Shown: positions 1-5,140 of the stretch, piece by piece
How positions within the stretch are numbered: position 1 is the first letter of the stretch
Layout of the letters: each line of letters begins with the position of its first letter
Assembly (NCBI GenBank): GCA_031268055.1
Contig: JAIRXY010000301.1
Coordinates: 1-5,140, forward strand
Source of the DNA: Prevotellaceae bacterium
Lineage (GTDB): Bacteria > Bacteroidota > Bacteroidia > Bacteroidales > UBA932
DNA length: 5,140 bases
Direction: 5' to 3'
Notes under the pieces: generated by a model
The model's database searches: none
What the model was told of the DNA's origin: nothing
The model's input: the letters and a program-made list of their open reading frames with translations, nothing else
Position numbers and translations under genes: made by a program

Positions 1-65
1 TTTGTAAAAGCCGCCTCAGAGGTTGAGTAGAGGGCAAGCCGCGCTAAGCTGTTTACTTCACGTGG

Positions 66-1790
66 CTAAACTTCCTCCACTTCGTAGCGGTCTTTCCCGA
101 TGAAAATTAGGGATAAGTACCTAACATCGGTGCGGCCGACAAATGAAGGAGAAGTGCGGTACTTCTCCAGCTGGGCGCGGGCTTCGTCACGCTTTTCCTT
201 CAGCGCTTTTTCGCTGTTGGCATCCTCCCTTTTGACGTACTTGATTTCCCACACCCACTCGTAGGGAATATCGGGCAGGAAGTGGCTTCGCTGCATGTAG
301 ACATCCACGTACCCCTGGCTCACCTCCAGCTCGGTGATGGTGATGTATATTTTGCTCTGAAACAGGCCGTTCAAAAGTATAATCTTGATGTATTTTTCGC
401 TGAAATTCTGCAAATCGCGGTTAGATAGGCGGCATAGAATATTTTGGCTGATGTAGTCGAGGTAGAGCTTCGGGTCGCCCCTGTAGGCAAGGGCGCTGAT
501 GGCCTCCTGCTGCAGGCTCAGATCTGTTACCACGTCCTTGTGCCGGTCCTTGGTGAGCTGTAGAATGTAATCCCAGTAGATGGTACGGATGGAGTAGTTT
601 GGGATTTTGAGGTATGTTTTCCCGCTTTCGTACCGGTCAATAGTCAGCAGCCCCAAGTAAAACAGCAGAGATACAAAGTACTCGTTATCGTGCATCTTAT
701 CTATTGAGAATTTGGGTATTACCTCCGAAAATATGCTGTTCTCCTGCGCTATTTTGATTATTTGCTCGCAATTTCTATCGTCCTGTATCAGGCGGCGCAG
801 CCGTCCGTAGTCTGTTTTCAGGTTTTCATCAATAACGTTCTCCATTTCGTCCCGGAACTGCAACACTTGGTCAAACAGGTAGAGCATCATCGAGGGGTTG
901 TATACCTTGTGCTCTCCGCTTCGGTGAAAACGGTATCCGTTGTAAAACAGCTCCATGTCCACGCTAATCATGGATGGCTCCACGCCTACTTCCTCCATGA
1001 GCGTATTTACCTCCTCCTGCGTAAACCCCAGCATCTCGTTGTACCTTGGGTTGAGCGACAGGTTGTTGGAGATGTTGAATCCGCTGGTAATATCGTCAAG
1101 CATTATAGGCGTTATTCCGGTAAGGATAATGCAGTCGACCACGGTTTTGCTACCCTCCTTCAGCGTTTCGTAGAAATCGCGTATTACTCCGTTTGACCTC
1201 ACCAAATGCCGGTAGGTATTGTCGCCCGTGTGCGTTCCCTGCGCAATCAGGTCGTTGGCAAAGTGGTCGTACTCATCGATGATGATAAATATTTTTTTGC
1301 CGGCAGCTTCCGCCGCATTAAAAGCTTTTCGCAGGGAGGCAATGCCGGGCTGCTCAACGTCTATCTGCCTGTAAAAATCCTTTTCAGGGAAAATGTCTTT
1401 ATAGCGAAATAAGAAGCTGCGTACAATATCCTGCACCTTCCGCGAGAGAGAATCCTTAAAAGATTCCTCGCTTGAAGTATCTAACCCCGAAAAGTCAAGG
1501 TTCAGCACAAGGTATGTATTGTGCTTTGGCGTAGGGTGTTGCCCGATGTACAGGTCGCCAAACAGCAGCTCGAACTTATCCGCCTGATTAACGTCGTAGT
1601 AGTGCGAGAGCATTGAAAAAAACAGGCTTTTGCCGAACTTGCGGGGGCGGGTGAAGAACAGATTTTTGTTCCCCTCGTTTTCCAGCAGCTCAATAAACCG
1701 CGACTTGTCTACGTAGACGTAGCTTTCAGTTCTGACGCTTTCGAAGTTCGAGTTGCCGTAGGGCAGGCGCTTGGGCAATTTTGTTTCCAT
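66..1790 (-). CDS. AAA-ATPase-like / PD-(D/E)XK nuclease-like fusion protein, function unknown
   Basis: A 574-residue protein that looks complete. The N-terminal part matches the AAA-ATPase-like family (PF09820 type). It starts with the family's usual opening (LPYGNSNFESVR, YVYVDKS) and has a P-loop at residues 47-56 (TRPRKFGKSL). A Walker B strand lies at 167-175 (IFIIIDEYD) and a sensor-like LTGITPI at 223-229. The C-terminal part resembles the PD-(D/E)XK nuclease family usually fused to it (PF08011 type): GYVDVYM with D496, then WEIK with E515 and K517, so the catalytic residues look intact. Such genes are abundant and multi-copy in Bacteroidota, but no cellular role is firmly established; a nucleic-acid function is inferred. 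The frame stays open upstream to 1889. I chose the ATG at 1788-1790 because family homology begins there and a promoter box at 1819-1826 would place the transcript start downstream of the two earlier ATGs. The gene is monocistronic within the window. Confidence 0.88.
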   Translation of the reverse strand: METKLPKRLPYGNSNFESVRTESYVYVDKSRFIELLENEGNKNLFFTRPRKFGKSLFFSMLSHYYDVNQADKFELLFGDLYIGQHPTPKHNTYLVLNLDFSGLDTSSEESFKDSLSRKVQDIVRSFLFRYKDIFPEKDFYRQIDVEQPGIASLRKAFNAAEAAGKKIFIIIDEYDHFANDLIAQGTHTGDNTYRHLVRSNGVIRDFYETLKEGSKTVVDCIILTGITPIMLDDITSGFNISNNLSLNPRYNEMLGFTQEEVNTLMEEVGVEPSMISVDMELFYNGYRFHRSGEHKVYNPSMMLYLFDQVLQFRDEMENVIDENLKTDYGRLRRLIQDDRNCEQIIKIAQENSIFSEVIPKFSIDKMHDNEYFVSLLFYLGLLTIDRYESGKTYLKIPNYSIRTIYWDYILQLTKDRHKDVVTDLSLQQEAISALAYRGDPKLYLDYISQNILCRLSNRDLQNFSEKYIKIILLNGLFQSKIYITITELEVSQGYVDVYMQRSHFLPDIPYEWVWEIKYVKREDANSEKALKEKRDEARAQLEKYRTSPSFVGRTDVRYLSLIFIGKDRYEVEEV

Positions 1791-1818
1791 TGCAGCTGGG
1801 TTATTGTGTGTGATGATG

Positions 1819-1851
1819 CAAAGATACATTTTCTTTCGATGCAAAAAGCAA
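1819..1851 (-). promoter_or_regulatory. Bacteroidota-type promoter for the ATPase-nuclease gene
   Basis: On the minus strand, 1826 to 1819 reads TATCTTTG, a full match to the -7 consensus TAnnTTTG. A TTG at 1851-1849 lies 22 nt upstream of the box, slightly more than the usual 19-21. A TTTG at 1845-1842 is too close (15 nt). The predicted transcript would start near 1811-1814, giving a leader of about 20-25 nt before the ATG at 1790. This supports the shorter start of the downstream gene. Confidence 0.6.
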
Positions 1852-1875
1852 CTTTGGGGTACATTTGGCTTCGTC

Positions 1876-1887
1876 GAGCTTCGGCTC
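1876..1887. repeat. Short hairpin with a TTCG tetraloop
   Basis: GAGC-TTCG-GCTC is a 4-bp stem closed by a TTCG loop when read on the plus strand, just inside the left 12-bp repeat. No T-tract follows on either strand, so it is not a terminator. On its own it is weak; it matters only as part of the surrounding repeat-rich region. Confidence 0.4.
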
Positions 1888-1948
1888 AAATTGTTGCCTT
1901 TGTGTTGCCACTATAAGCATGCAAATGGCGCAGGTCATGAAGATTTAT

Positions 1949-1992
1949 GCAGATTTTTTCGCAATGACGTAGTGTAAATCATTGTCATCTGC
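1949..1992. repeat. Nested inverted repeat (two 6-bp stems)
   Basis: An outer pair GCAGAT (1949-1954) with ATCTGC (1987-1992) encloses an inner pair CAATGA (1962-1967) with TCATTG (1979-1984). The inner loop is 11 nt and the internal bulge is asymmetric. The minus strand also carries the string CGTCATTGCGA, which I recall from dispersed intergenic repeats of several bacterial groups. That resemblance is from memory and was not checked. Confidence 0.45.
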
Positions 1993-2040
1993 GTGCTTGC
2001 AATTATGCGATAACTCAAGCGGCGGGAATAATGAAGGACG

Positions 2041-2052
2041 GCGTAGCTACGC
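2041..2052. repeat. Perfect 12-bp palindrome
   Basis: GCGTAGCTACGC equals its own reverse complement. It could be a protein-binding site or part of a repeat element. The nine bases GCTACGCTC, half inside this palindrome (2046-2054), occur again at 4423-4431 in another intergenic gap, which hints at a dispersed repeat family but is too short to prove one. Confidence 0.45.
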
Positions 2053-2081
2053 TCACCGGCAGCAGGACAAGCGCGCAGCTC

Positions 2082-2137
2082 ACCATTGGCGGATACAGCA
2101 TGGCTTCCATTCGCATTAATTTTTAAGCGCCAATGGT
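2082..2137. repeat. 10-bp perfect inverted repeat with inner hairpin
   Basis: ACCATTGGCG at 2082-2091 is the exact reverse complement of 2128-2137, separated by 36 nt. Inside on the minus strand, ATGG-aag-CCAT forms a smaller hairpin that can extend by two G-C pairs across a 2-nt bulge. No T-tract follows, so it does not look like the yebC terminator. It could be a structured RNA element, a repeat or a recombination hairpin. Confidence 0.5.
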
Positions 2138-2213
2138 CTATAGCAACACCGTTTACCTCTACGCTGGGCATGACGAAGCCAAAGAAAATGAAGAGCGGAT
2201 TCGTAGCTAAAAA

Positions 2214-2939
2214 TTATCCGGCTTCGTTTTCCTTCATGTTATGCCATACCGCCTGCACGTCATCATCATCTTCAAATTTTTCAATCAGCTTCTCCAGCGC
2301 TGCTTGCTGTTCGGGGGTTACCTCCTTGGTATCGGTGGGTATGCGCTCAAAACCGCTGCTGATGATTTCAAAGCTGTTGCCTTCGAGGTATTTTTGCGCG
2401 CCTCCGTAGCTTTCGTAGGCGCCGTAAATAATCCACTCGCTTTCGTCGGCAAAGAGTTCATCCACTCCGTAGTCAATCAGCTCCAGCTCCAGCTCCTCCA
2501 AATCTGTGCCGTCCTTAGGTTTTACGCGGAACACGCTCTTGCGGTCAAACATAAAATCCAAGCTTCCCGAGGTGCCGAGCGAGCCGCCCAGCTTGCTGAA
2601 GTAGCTGCGAATGTTGGCCACCGTCCGCGTAGGGTTATCGGTAGCAGTATCTATCACTATGGCAATGCCGTAAGGACCGTATCCCTCGTAGGTCAGCTCC
2701 TTGTACTCGCCCTGATCTTTTTCGATGGCGCGCTTAATGGCGCGGTCAACGTTATCTTTGGGCATATTTTCGGCGCGCGCGTTTTGTACCAGCGCGCGCA
2801 GGCGGGGGTTGTTATCGGGGTCGGCGCCGCCGCTCTTGGCGGCAATGGTGATTTCCTTACCCAGGCGGGTAAACGTGCGGGACATGCTGCCCCAGCGCTT
2901 CAGCTTTCTTGCTTTTCTGTATTCAAATGCGCGTCCCAT
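2214..2939 (-). CDS. yebC: YebC/PmpR/TACO1-family regulatory protein
   Basis: A 241-residue protein of normal length for the family. It begins with the Bacteroidota form of the family's opening (MGRAFEYRKARKLKRWG) and shows the signature blocks in order: PDNNPRLR at 41-48, NMPKDNVDRAIKRA at 58-71, YEGYGPYGIAIVID at 84-97 followed by DNPTRTVANIR at 101-111, and GGSLG at 118-122. The end has the usual DVQAVWHN at 227-234. Family members are cytoplasmic. They were first described as DNA-binding transcription regulators, and more recent work on YebC and TACO1 points to a role in translating difficult sequences such as polyproline. Which applies here cannot be read from the sequence. The gene starts 47 bp after ribH on the same strand and has no clear promoter of its own, so co-transcription with ribH is likely. 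Confidence 0.96.
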   Translation of the reverse strand: MGRAFEYRKARKLKRWGSMSRTFTRLGKEITIAAKSGGADPDNNPRLRALVQNARAENMPKDNVDRAIKRAIEKDQGEYKELTYEGYGPYGIAIVIDTATDNPTRTVANIRSYFSKLGGSLGTSGSLDFMFDRKSVFRVKPKDGTDLEELELELIDYGVDELFADESEWIIYGAYESYGGAQKYLEGNSFEIISSGFERIPTDTKEVTPEQQAALEKLIEKFEDDDDVQAVWHNMKENEAG

Positions 2940-2955
2940 AAAAAATGTTGAGGTT

Positions 2956-2990
2956 TCGTATTTTTAAGTTTTCAAAAATCGTATTTTTAA
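2956..2990. repeat. Pair of 12-bp direct repeats between ribH and yebC
   Basis: TCGTATTTTTAA occurs at 2956-2967 and again at 2979-2990, 23 bp apart; the second copy covers the ribH stop codon. On the minus strand each copy reads TTAAAAATACGA. The spacing of about two helical turns would suit a dimeric DNA-binding protein, but a small duplication in AT-rich DNA is an equally good explanation. Confidence 0.5.
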
Positions 2991-3475
2991 AGCCCCTGCT
3001 GCATTGCCACCATTTTGATGGCGCTTGTTGCCGCTTCGTCGCCCTTATTGCCGTACTTGCCTCCGGCGCGGTCTTGCGCTTGCTGCAGGTTGTTGGACGT
3101 AAGCAGGCCAAAGATGAATGGCAGGTTGTACGCTAAGCTGAGCTGCATAATGCCGGTTGAGACGGCGCTGCAAATGAAGTCAAAGTGGCGCGTTTCGCCC
3201 TGAATGACGCATCCAAGGCATATCACCGCGTCCACCTTGTGGTTTTCGGCAATGAGCTGCGCTCCCAACGGGAGCTCAAAGCTGCCGGGCACCCACTTTA
3301 CAATTATGTTTTTTTCTTTTGCCTCGTACTTCAGCAGCGTGTTGTACGCTCCGGTGAGCAGCTTGCCGGTGATGTCGGTATTCCACTCCGACACTACAAT
3401 GCCAAAGTGCATTTCCTTTGCCGACGGTATTTCGCCGTCGTGCACATGAGAGAGGTTATGTAGGGCTGATGACAT
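2987..3475 (-). CDS. ribH: 6,7-dimethyl-8-ribityllumazine synthase
   Basis: A 162-residue lumazine synthase, complete and of typical length. It catalyses the penultimate step of riboflavin synthesis, condensing 5-amino-6-ribitylamino-uracil with 3,4-dihydroxy-2-butanone 4-phosphate; the family forms cytosolic pentamers or 60-mers. Visible motifs are VVSEWN at 27-32 (W31 at the ring-stacking site), VPGSFELP at 62-69, and GCVIQGETRHFDFI at 88-101 with the catalytic histidine H97. FGLLTSNNLQQAQDRAGG follows at 122-139, with R136 at the phosphate-binding position, and NKGDEAA at 143-149. The first 20 residues are a variable extension. The start has an A-rich leader and no Shine-Dalgarno site. It lies 121 bp downstream of the TPR gene, beyond a terminator, and 47 bp upstream of yebC. 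No FMN riboswitch was recognised upstream. Confidence 0.98.
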   Translation of the reverse strand: MSSALHNLSHVHDGEIPSAKEMHFGIVVSEWNTDITGKLLTGAYNTLLKYEAKEKNIIVKWVPGSFELPLGAQLIAENHKVDAVICLGCVIQGETRHFDFICSAVSTGIMQLSLAYNLPFIFGLLTSNNLQQAQDRAGGKYGNKGDEAATSAIKMVAMQQGL

Positions 3476-3499
3476 TTTATTCCAAATTTTGGCTATAAT

Positions 3500-3535
3500 A
3501 AAAAACCAAGACTTTGCTGCAATGCACCGTCTTGG
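3500..3535 (-). terminator. Rho-independent terminator after the TPR gene, upstream of ribH
   Basis: On the minus strand CCAAGAC (3535-3529) pairs perfectly with GTCTTGG (3512-3506) across a 16-nt loop. Six T residues (3505-3500) follow directly. This is the best terminator in the window. It ends 24 bp before the ribH start, so it either separates ribH from the TPR transcript or limits read-through. The loop is longer than usual, which lowers confidence a little. Confidence 0.72.
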
Positions 3536-3566
3536 CTATGAATTTAAGAGCGCGCTTGCAATGCTC

Positions 3567-3595
3567 CTATTCGGTCGCTGGCTGCAACCGAATAG
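3567..3595. repeat. Perfect 9-bp inverted repeat directly after the TPR stop codon
   Basis: CTATTCGGT (3567-3575) is the reverse complement of ACCGAATAG (3587-3595). Beyond one C-A mismatch, two further G-C pairs extend the stem, leaving a 5-nt loop. It starts 1 bp after the TPR stop on the minus strand. No T-tract follows, so by itself it is more likely a 3'-end stabilising hairpin or protein site than a terminator. The true terminator lies about 30 bp further on. Confidence 0.65.
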
Positions 3596-3596
3596 A

Positions 3597-4295
3597 CTAT
3601 TGCGGCTGTTGCTGCAGCAGCTGTACGCGCGCAATATACTTATCGGCTTCGTTGCCTTCGGAGGATTCGGGAAAATCCTTTTTCACCTGCTCGTATACCT
3701 TTTGCGCCTCGGCGTACTTGCCCTGCGCCTCAATGAGGATGCCTGCCTTCATCAGGTAGCGGGGCGCTGTGAGGCGGCTGTGGTCGCTGCTTGCCGCTTT
3801 TTTGTAGTGCGCTATGGCCTTGCCGTAGTCTTGCAGCTCGCTGTAGGCGTCGCCGATGCTACCGTTGACGAGCGCTTTGCTCAGCTTGTCGTCGGGGCTG
3901 TACTTCTTGAAGTAGGCAATAGCCTCATCGTACAGGCCTGTATGCAGGTACGCCAAGCCAGCGTAGTAGCAGGCAAGGTTACCCGCCGTGGTGCTTCCGT
4001 AGCGGTCTTCGACGTCAAGCAGGCCAAGGTTGCTGCCGTCGCCGTTGAGCGCCAGCGTCAGCGAATCCTGCTCAAAGTACTGCACTGCGGCGAACATCTG
4101 CGATTGCGCCTCTTCCTCCAGCGGCGCTTTGTACCAGCTTTTGTAGGCAAAGAATGCGCCTACCGCCAAAACCAATCCCACCACCGCGTAGATGAGCGGT
4201 TTTTGGTATTTCTCAATAAAAAATTCTGCGCTTGTCAGCGAGTGCTCAATAGCGCCCAGATTATCTTCGGCGTGCGATAGCTTTTGCTTTGCCAT
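3597..4295 (-). CDS. Membrane-anchored tetratricopeptide repeat protein
   Basis: A 232-residue protein with a short N-terminal segment rich in charged residues, one transmembrane helix at about 34-52 (LIYAVVGLVLAVGAFFAYK), and a C-terminal region of TPR helices. The flanking charges (EKYQK before, KSWYK after) do not give a clear orientation. Repeats are visible at about 106-133 (YYAGLAYLHTGLYDEAIAYF), 144-171 (GSIGDAYSELQDYGKAIAHY) and 177-210 (KAGILIEAQGKYAEAQKVYE). The tail is glutamine-rich. One N-terminal helix followed by TPRs resembles the YfgM-like TPR_21 family, in which YfgM of E. coli is an ancillary SecYEG partner; that function is not shown here. I recall a similar TPR protein beside ribH in other Bacteroidales, so the order may be conserved. 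The gene has its own strong promoter and a terminator after it. Confidence 0.9.
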   Translation of the reverse strand: MAKQKLSHAEDNLGAIEHSLTSAEFFIEKYQKPLIYAVVGLVLAVGAFFAYKSWYKAPLEEEAQSQMFAAVQYFEQDSLTLALNGDGSNLGLLDVEDRYGSTTAGNLACYYAGLAYLHTGLYDEAIAYFKKYSPDDKLSKALVNGSIGDAYSELQDYGKAIAHYKKAASSDHSRLTAPRYLMKAGILIEAQGKYAEAQKVYEQVKKDFPESSEGNEADKYIARVQLLQQQPQ

Positions 4296-4348
4296 TTTCT
4301 ATTTACAGTTTATTTTCGTAATATAATATTTTACACAAATCGGGGTTG

Positions 4349-4379
4349 CAAAAGTAGCGATTTTAATTCTTACGCACAA
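4349..4379 (-). promoter_or_regulatory. Bacteroidota-type promoter for the TPR gene
   Basis: On the minus strand 4356 to 4349 reads TACTTTTG, an exact match to the -7 consensus TAnnTTTG. A TTG at 4379-4377 lies upstream with a 20-nt spacer, which is the expected distance for the -33 element. Transcription would start near 4341-4344 and leave a leader of about 46-49 nt that is AT-rich and has no Shine-Dalgarno site. This is the clearest promoter in the window and a good indicator of the phylum. Confidence 0.75.
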
Positions 4380-4400
4380 TAGTTTTGCTCTTTTTTTTAA

Positions 4401-4410
4401 GGGTTAACCC
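4401..4410. promoter_or_regulatory. GGGTTAACCC palindrome upstream of the TPR promoter
   Basis: GGGTTAACCC is a perfect 10-bp palindrome, flanked by a T-run on one side and an A-run on the other. It lies about 22 bp upstream of the -33 element, near -60 from the predicted start. That is a usual place for an activator site. No regulator is known for it here, so the role is inference. Confidence 0.3.
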
Positions 4411-4468
4411 CAAAAATGCTCCGCTACGCTCCCTAACTGCTGCTTATGCCCTCTTGGTTAGCCGCCTT

Positions 4469-5140
4469 TTAATTTTTATTTTCAAGCATTTTCAGCGTCC
4501 TGTCAAAATCCGATTCAAAAAGCCGGTCTTGAATGGGGCGGTACTGCTCAAATTCTTTTTCGGCGTGCTGCTTGGCGAGGGCAGCGGTTATTTTACCCGC
4601 ATTTTGCAGCAAATCTTTCCCGTTTGCCTGTAAAATCAAGTCCAAGTGCTTTGCCCAATCTTCCATTGTGATCGGCCTGCGCTGCTTTGCATATTCTTCG
4701 GCAAAGTCCAAGTAGCCGTTGACAATACGCCCAAGTGATTCTAATTCGGTTTCGGTCAAATAGTTTTTGGCTATTGTTACATCTGCTTTCATAATTTTTC
4801 CGTTGGGTGATTTTTCCCAAGAGGTCAACCCCATATGTTCTTTTGCATGGTCGGCGCGGCGGTAAATCAGCTCGGCAGCAGTGTGCTTATGCACTGCGTA
4901 GTGCATTTTGTTTTGGACTTTTGCAAAAAATTCTCTGGTGGTGGGCGATTCGGGATTGTAATCCATTGCAGTAGCATATATGTCCGTTATTTTTTGATAA
5001 AAACGGCGTTCGCTCAGGCGAATTTCGCGGATTTCGGCAAGCAGACGTTCGAAATAGTCTTCACCGAGGAATGTACCGTTTTCCATACGCTTTCGGTCAA
5101 TGACGTAGCCTCGCGTGGCATAATCCCGCAAAACGGATGT
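4469..5140 (-). CDS. rhuM: RhuM-family protein, C-terminal part (start lies outside the window)
   Basis: The reading frame is open to the window edge and encodes 223 residues; the TTG at 5131-5129 is an internal leucine codon, not a start. The first visible residues (TSVLRDYATRGYVIDRKR) are the family's internal block, and about 110-120 N-terminal residues should lie beyond 5140. Further family blocks in visible numbering are EIREIRLSERRFYQKITDIY at 36-55, HMGLTSW at 102-108, GKIMKADVTIAKNYLTE at 114-130, and IVNGYLDFAEEYAKQRRPIT at 139-158. RhuM was named for a gene of Salmonella pathogenicity island 3. Its biochemical role is unknown, and the 'virulence' label should not be taken as evidence of pathogenicity. 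The C-terminal region ends naturally with a charged helix. Such genes are often accessory, and from memory they can sit next to type I restriction-modification genes. Confidence 0.9.
   Translation of the reverse strand, partial: TSVLRDYATRGYVIDRKRMENGTFLGEDYFERLLAEIREIRLSERRFYQKITDIYATAMDYNPESPTTREFFAKVQNKMHYAVHKHTAAELIYRRADHAKEHMGLTSWEKSPNGKIMKADVTIAKNYLTETELESLGRIVNGYLDFAEEYAKQRRPITMEDWAKHLDLILQANGKDLLQNAGKITAALAKQHAEKEFEQYRPIQDRLFESDFDRTLKMLENKN

Larger units (their letters stand above)
1864..2183. repeat. Possible small repeat element bounded by a 12-bp inverted repeat
   Basis: TTTGGCTTCGTC at 1864-1875 is the exact reverse complement of 2172-2183 (GACGAAGCCAAA). The 296 bp between them hold most of the secondary structure of the gap. 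The size and ends would suit a MITE-like or composite REP-like element. No target-site duplication is visible beside the ends, and a 12-bp match could arise by chance. Copy number in the genome is unknown, so this call is tentative. Confidence 0.3.
1791..2213. other. 423-bp intergenic region without a supported gene, rich in inverted repeats
   Basis: This gap lies between the yebC stop and the ATPase-nuclease start. Its left end holds the promoter of the latter gene. From 1864 to 2183 it contains a series of inverted repeats: a 12-bp outer pair, a 10-bp pair at 2082-2137, a 12-bp palindrome at 2041-2052, a nested stem at 1949-1992, and a GAGC-TTCG-GCTC tetraloop hairpin at 1876-1887. No tRNA, known riboswitch or terminator was recognised. 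The minus-strand frame following yebC is open for 93 codons after the yebC stop, but its translation resembles no family I know. Confidence 0.7.

Noticed and set aside
1..65. Terminator for the ATPase-nuclease gene
   Set aside because: The GC-rich stretch contains short complementary pieces such as CCTC and GAGG, but no good stem followed by a T-run on the minus strand.
762..1412. Several plus-strand open frames opposite the ATPase-nuclease gene
   Set aside because: They overlap a well-supported coding region, are short, and resemble no known protein.
2196..2220. Hairpin CGGAT/ATCCG around the yebC stop as a terminator
   Set aside because: The stem is only 5 bp with a 15-nt loop that contains the stop codon, and no T-tract follows it.
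2241..2951. A 236-codon open frame on the plus strand
   Set aside because: It is antisense to almost all of yebC, which is unambiguous. It has no recognisable domain and reflects the base composition of yebC codons.
3476..3499. Possible ribH promoter with AAAATTTG as the -7 box
   Set aside because: The first consensus base is wrong. The only TTG upstream is 15-16 nt away rather than 19-21, and the leader would be almost absent.
3476..3596. FMN riboswitch before ribH
   Set aside because: The conserved FMN aptamer blocks are not recognisable, and the 121-bp space is taken up by simple hairpins.
3489..4280. A 263-codon open frame on the plus strand
   Set aside because: It lies fully antisense to the TPR gene, whose membrane helix and repeats are clear. 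The antisense translation is rich in leucine, valine and alanine with no family signature.

Overview
The window most likely comes from the Bacteroidota, probably an anaerobic Bacteroidales-like lineage. Two intergenic regions carry the -7 box TAnnTTTG typical of the primary sigma factor in this phylum; one also has a well-spaced -33 TTG. None of the four visible start codons has a clear Shine-Dalgarno sequence. The YebC sequence and the pairing of a membrane TPR protein with ribH also fit. The species cannot be named from this sequence.

All five genes lie on the minus strand, so transcription runs from high to low coordinates. At the right edge (4469-5140) is the C-terminal two thirds of a RhuM-family protein whose start lies outside the window. 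Next comes a gap with a strong promoter (about 4349-4379) for a membrane-anchored TPR protein (3597-4295). A 121-bp gap follows, holding a perfect inverted repeat and a rho-independent terminator. Then come ribH (lumazine synthase, riboflavin pathway, 2987-3475) and, 47 bp further on, yebC (translation/regulatory factor, 2214-2939). A 423-bp non-coding gap rich in inverted repeats separates yebC from the last gene (66-1790). That gene is an AAA-ATPase-like/PD-(D/E)XK nuclease-like fusion of unknown function with its own promoter.

The TPR-ribH-yebC block is core housekeeping content. The ATPase-nuclease gene and the RhuM gene look like accessory genes on either side of it. Nothing here is a convincing new multi-gene system. 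The least explained part is 1864-2183, a 320-bp stretch of nested inverted repeats bounded by a perfect 12-bp inverted repeat, which may be a small non-autonomous or REP/MITE-like element. The TPR-ribH gap, with a terminator just before a biosynthesis gene, is the second place worth checking.
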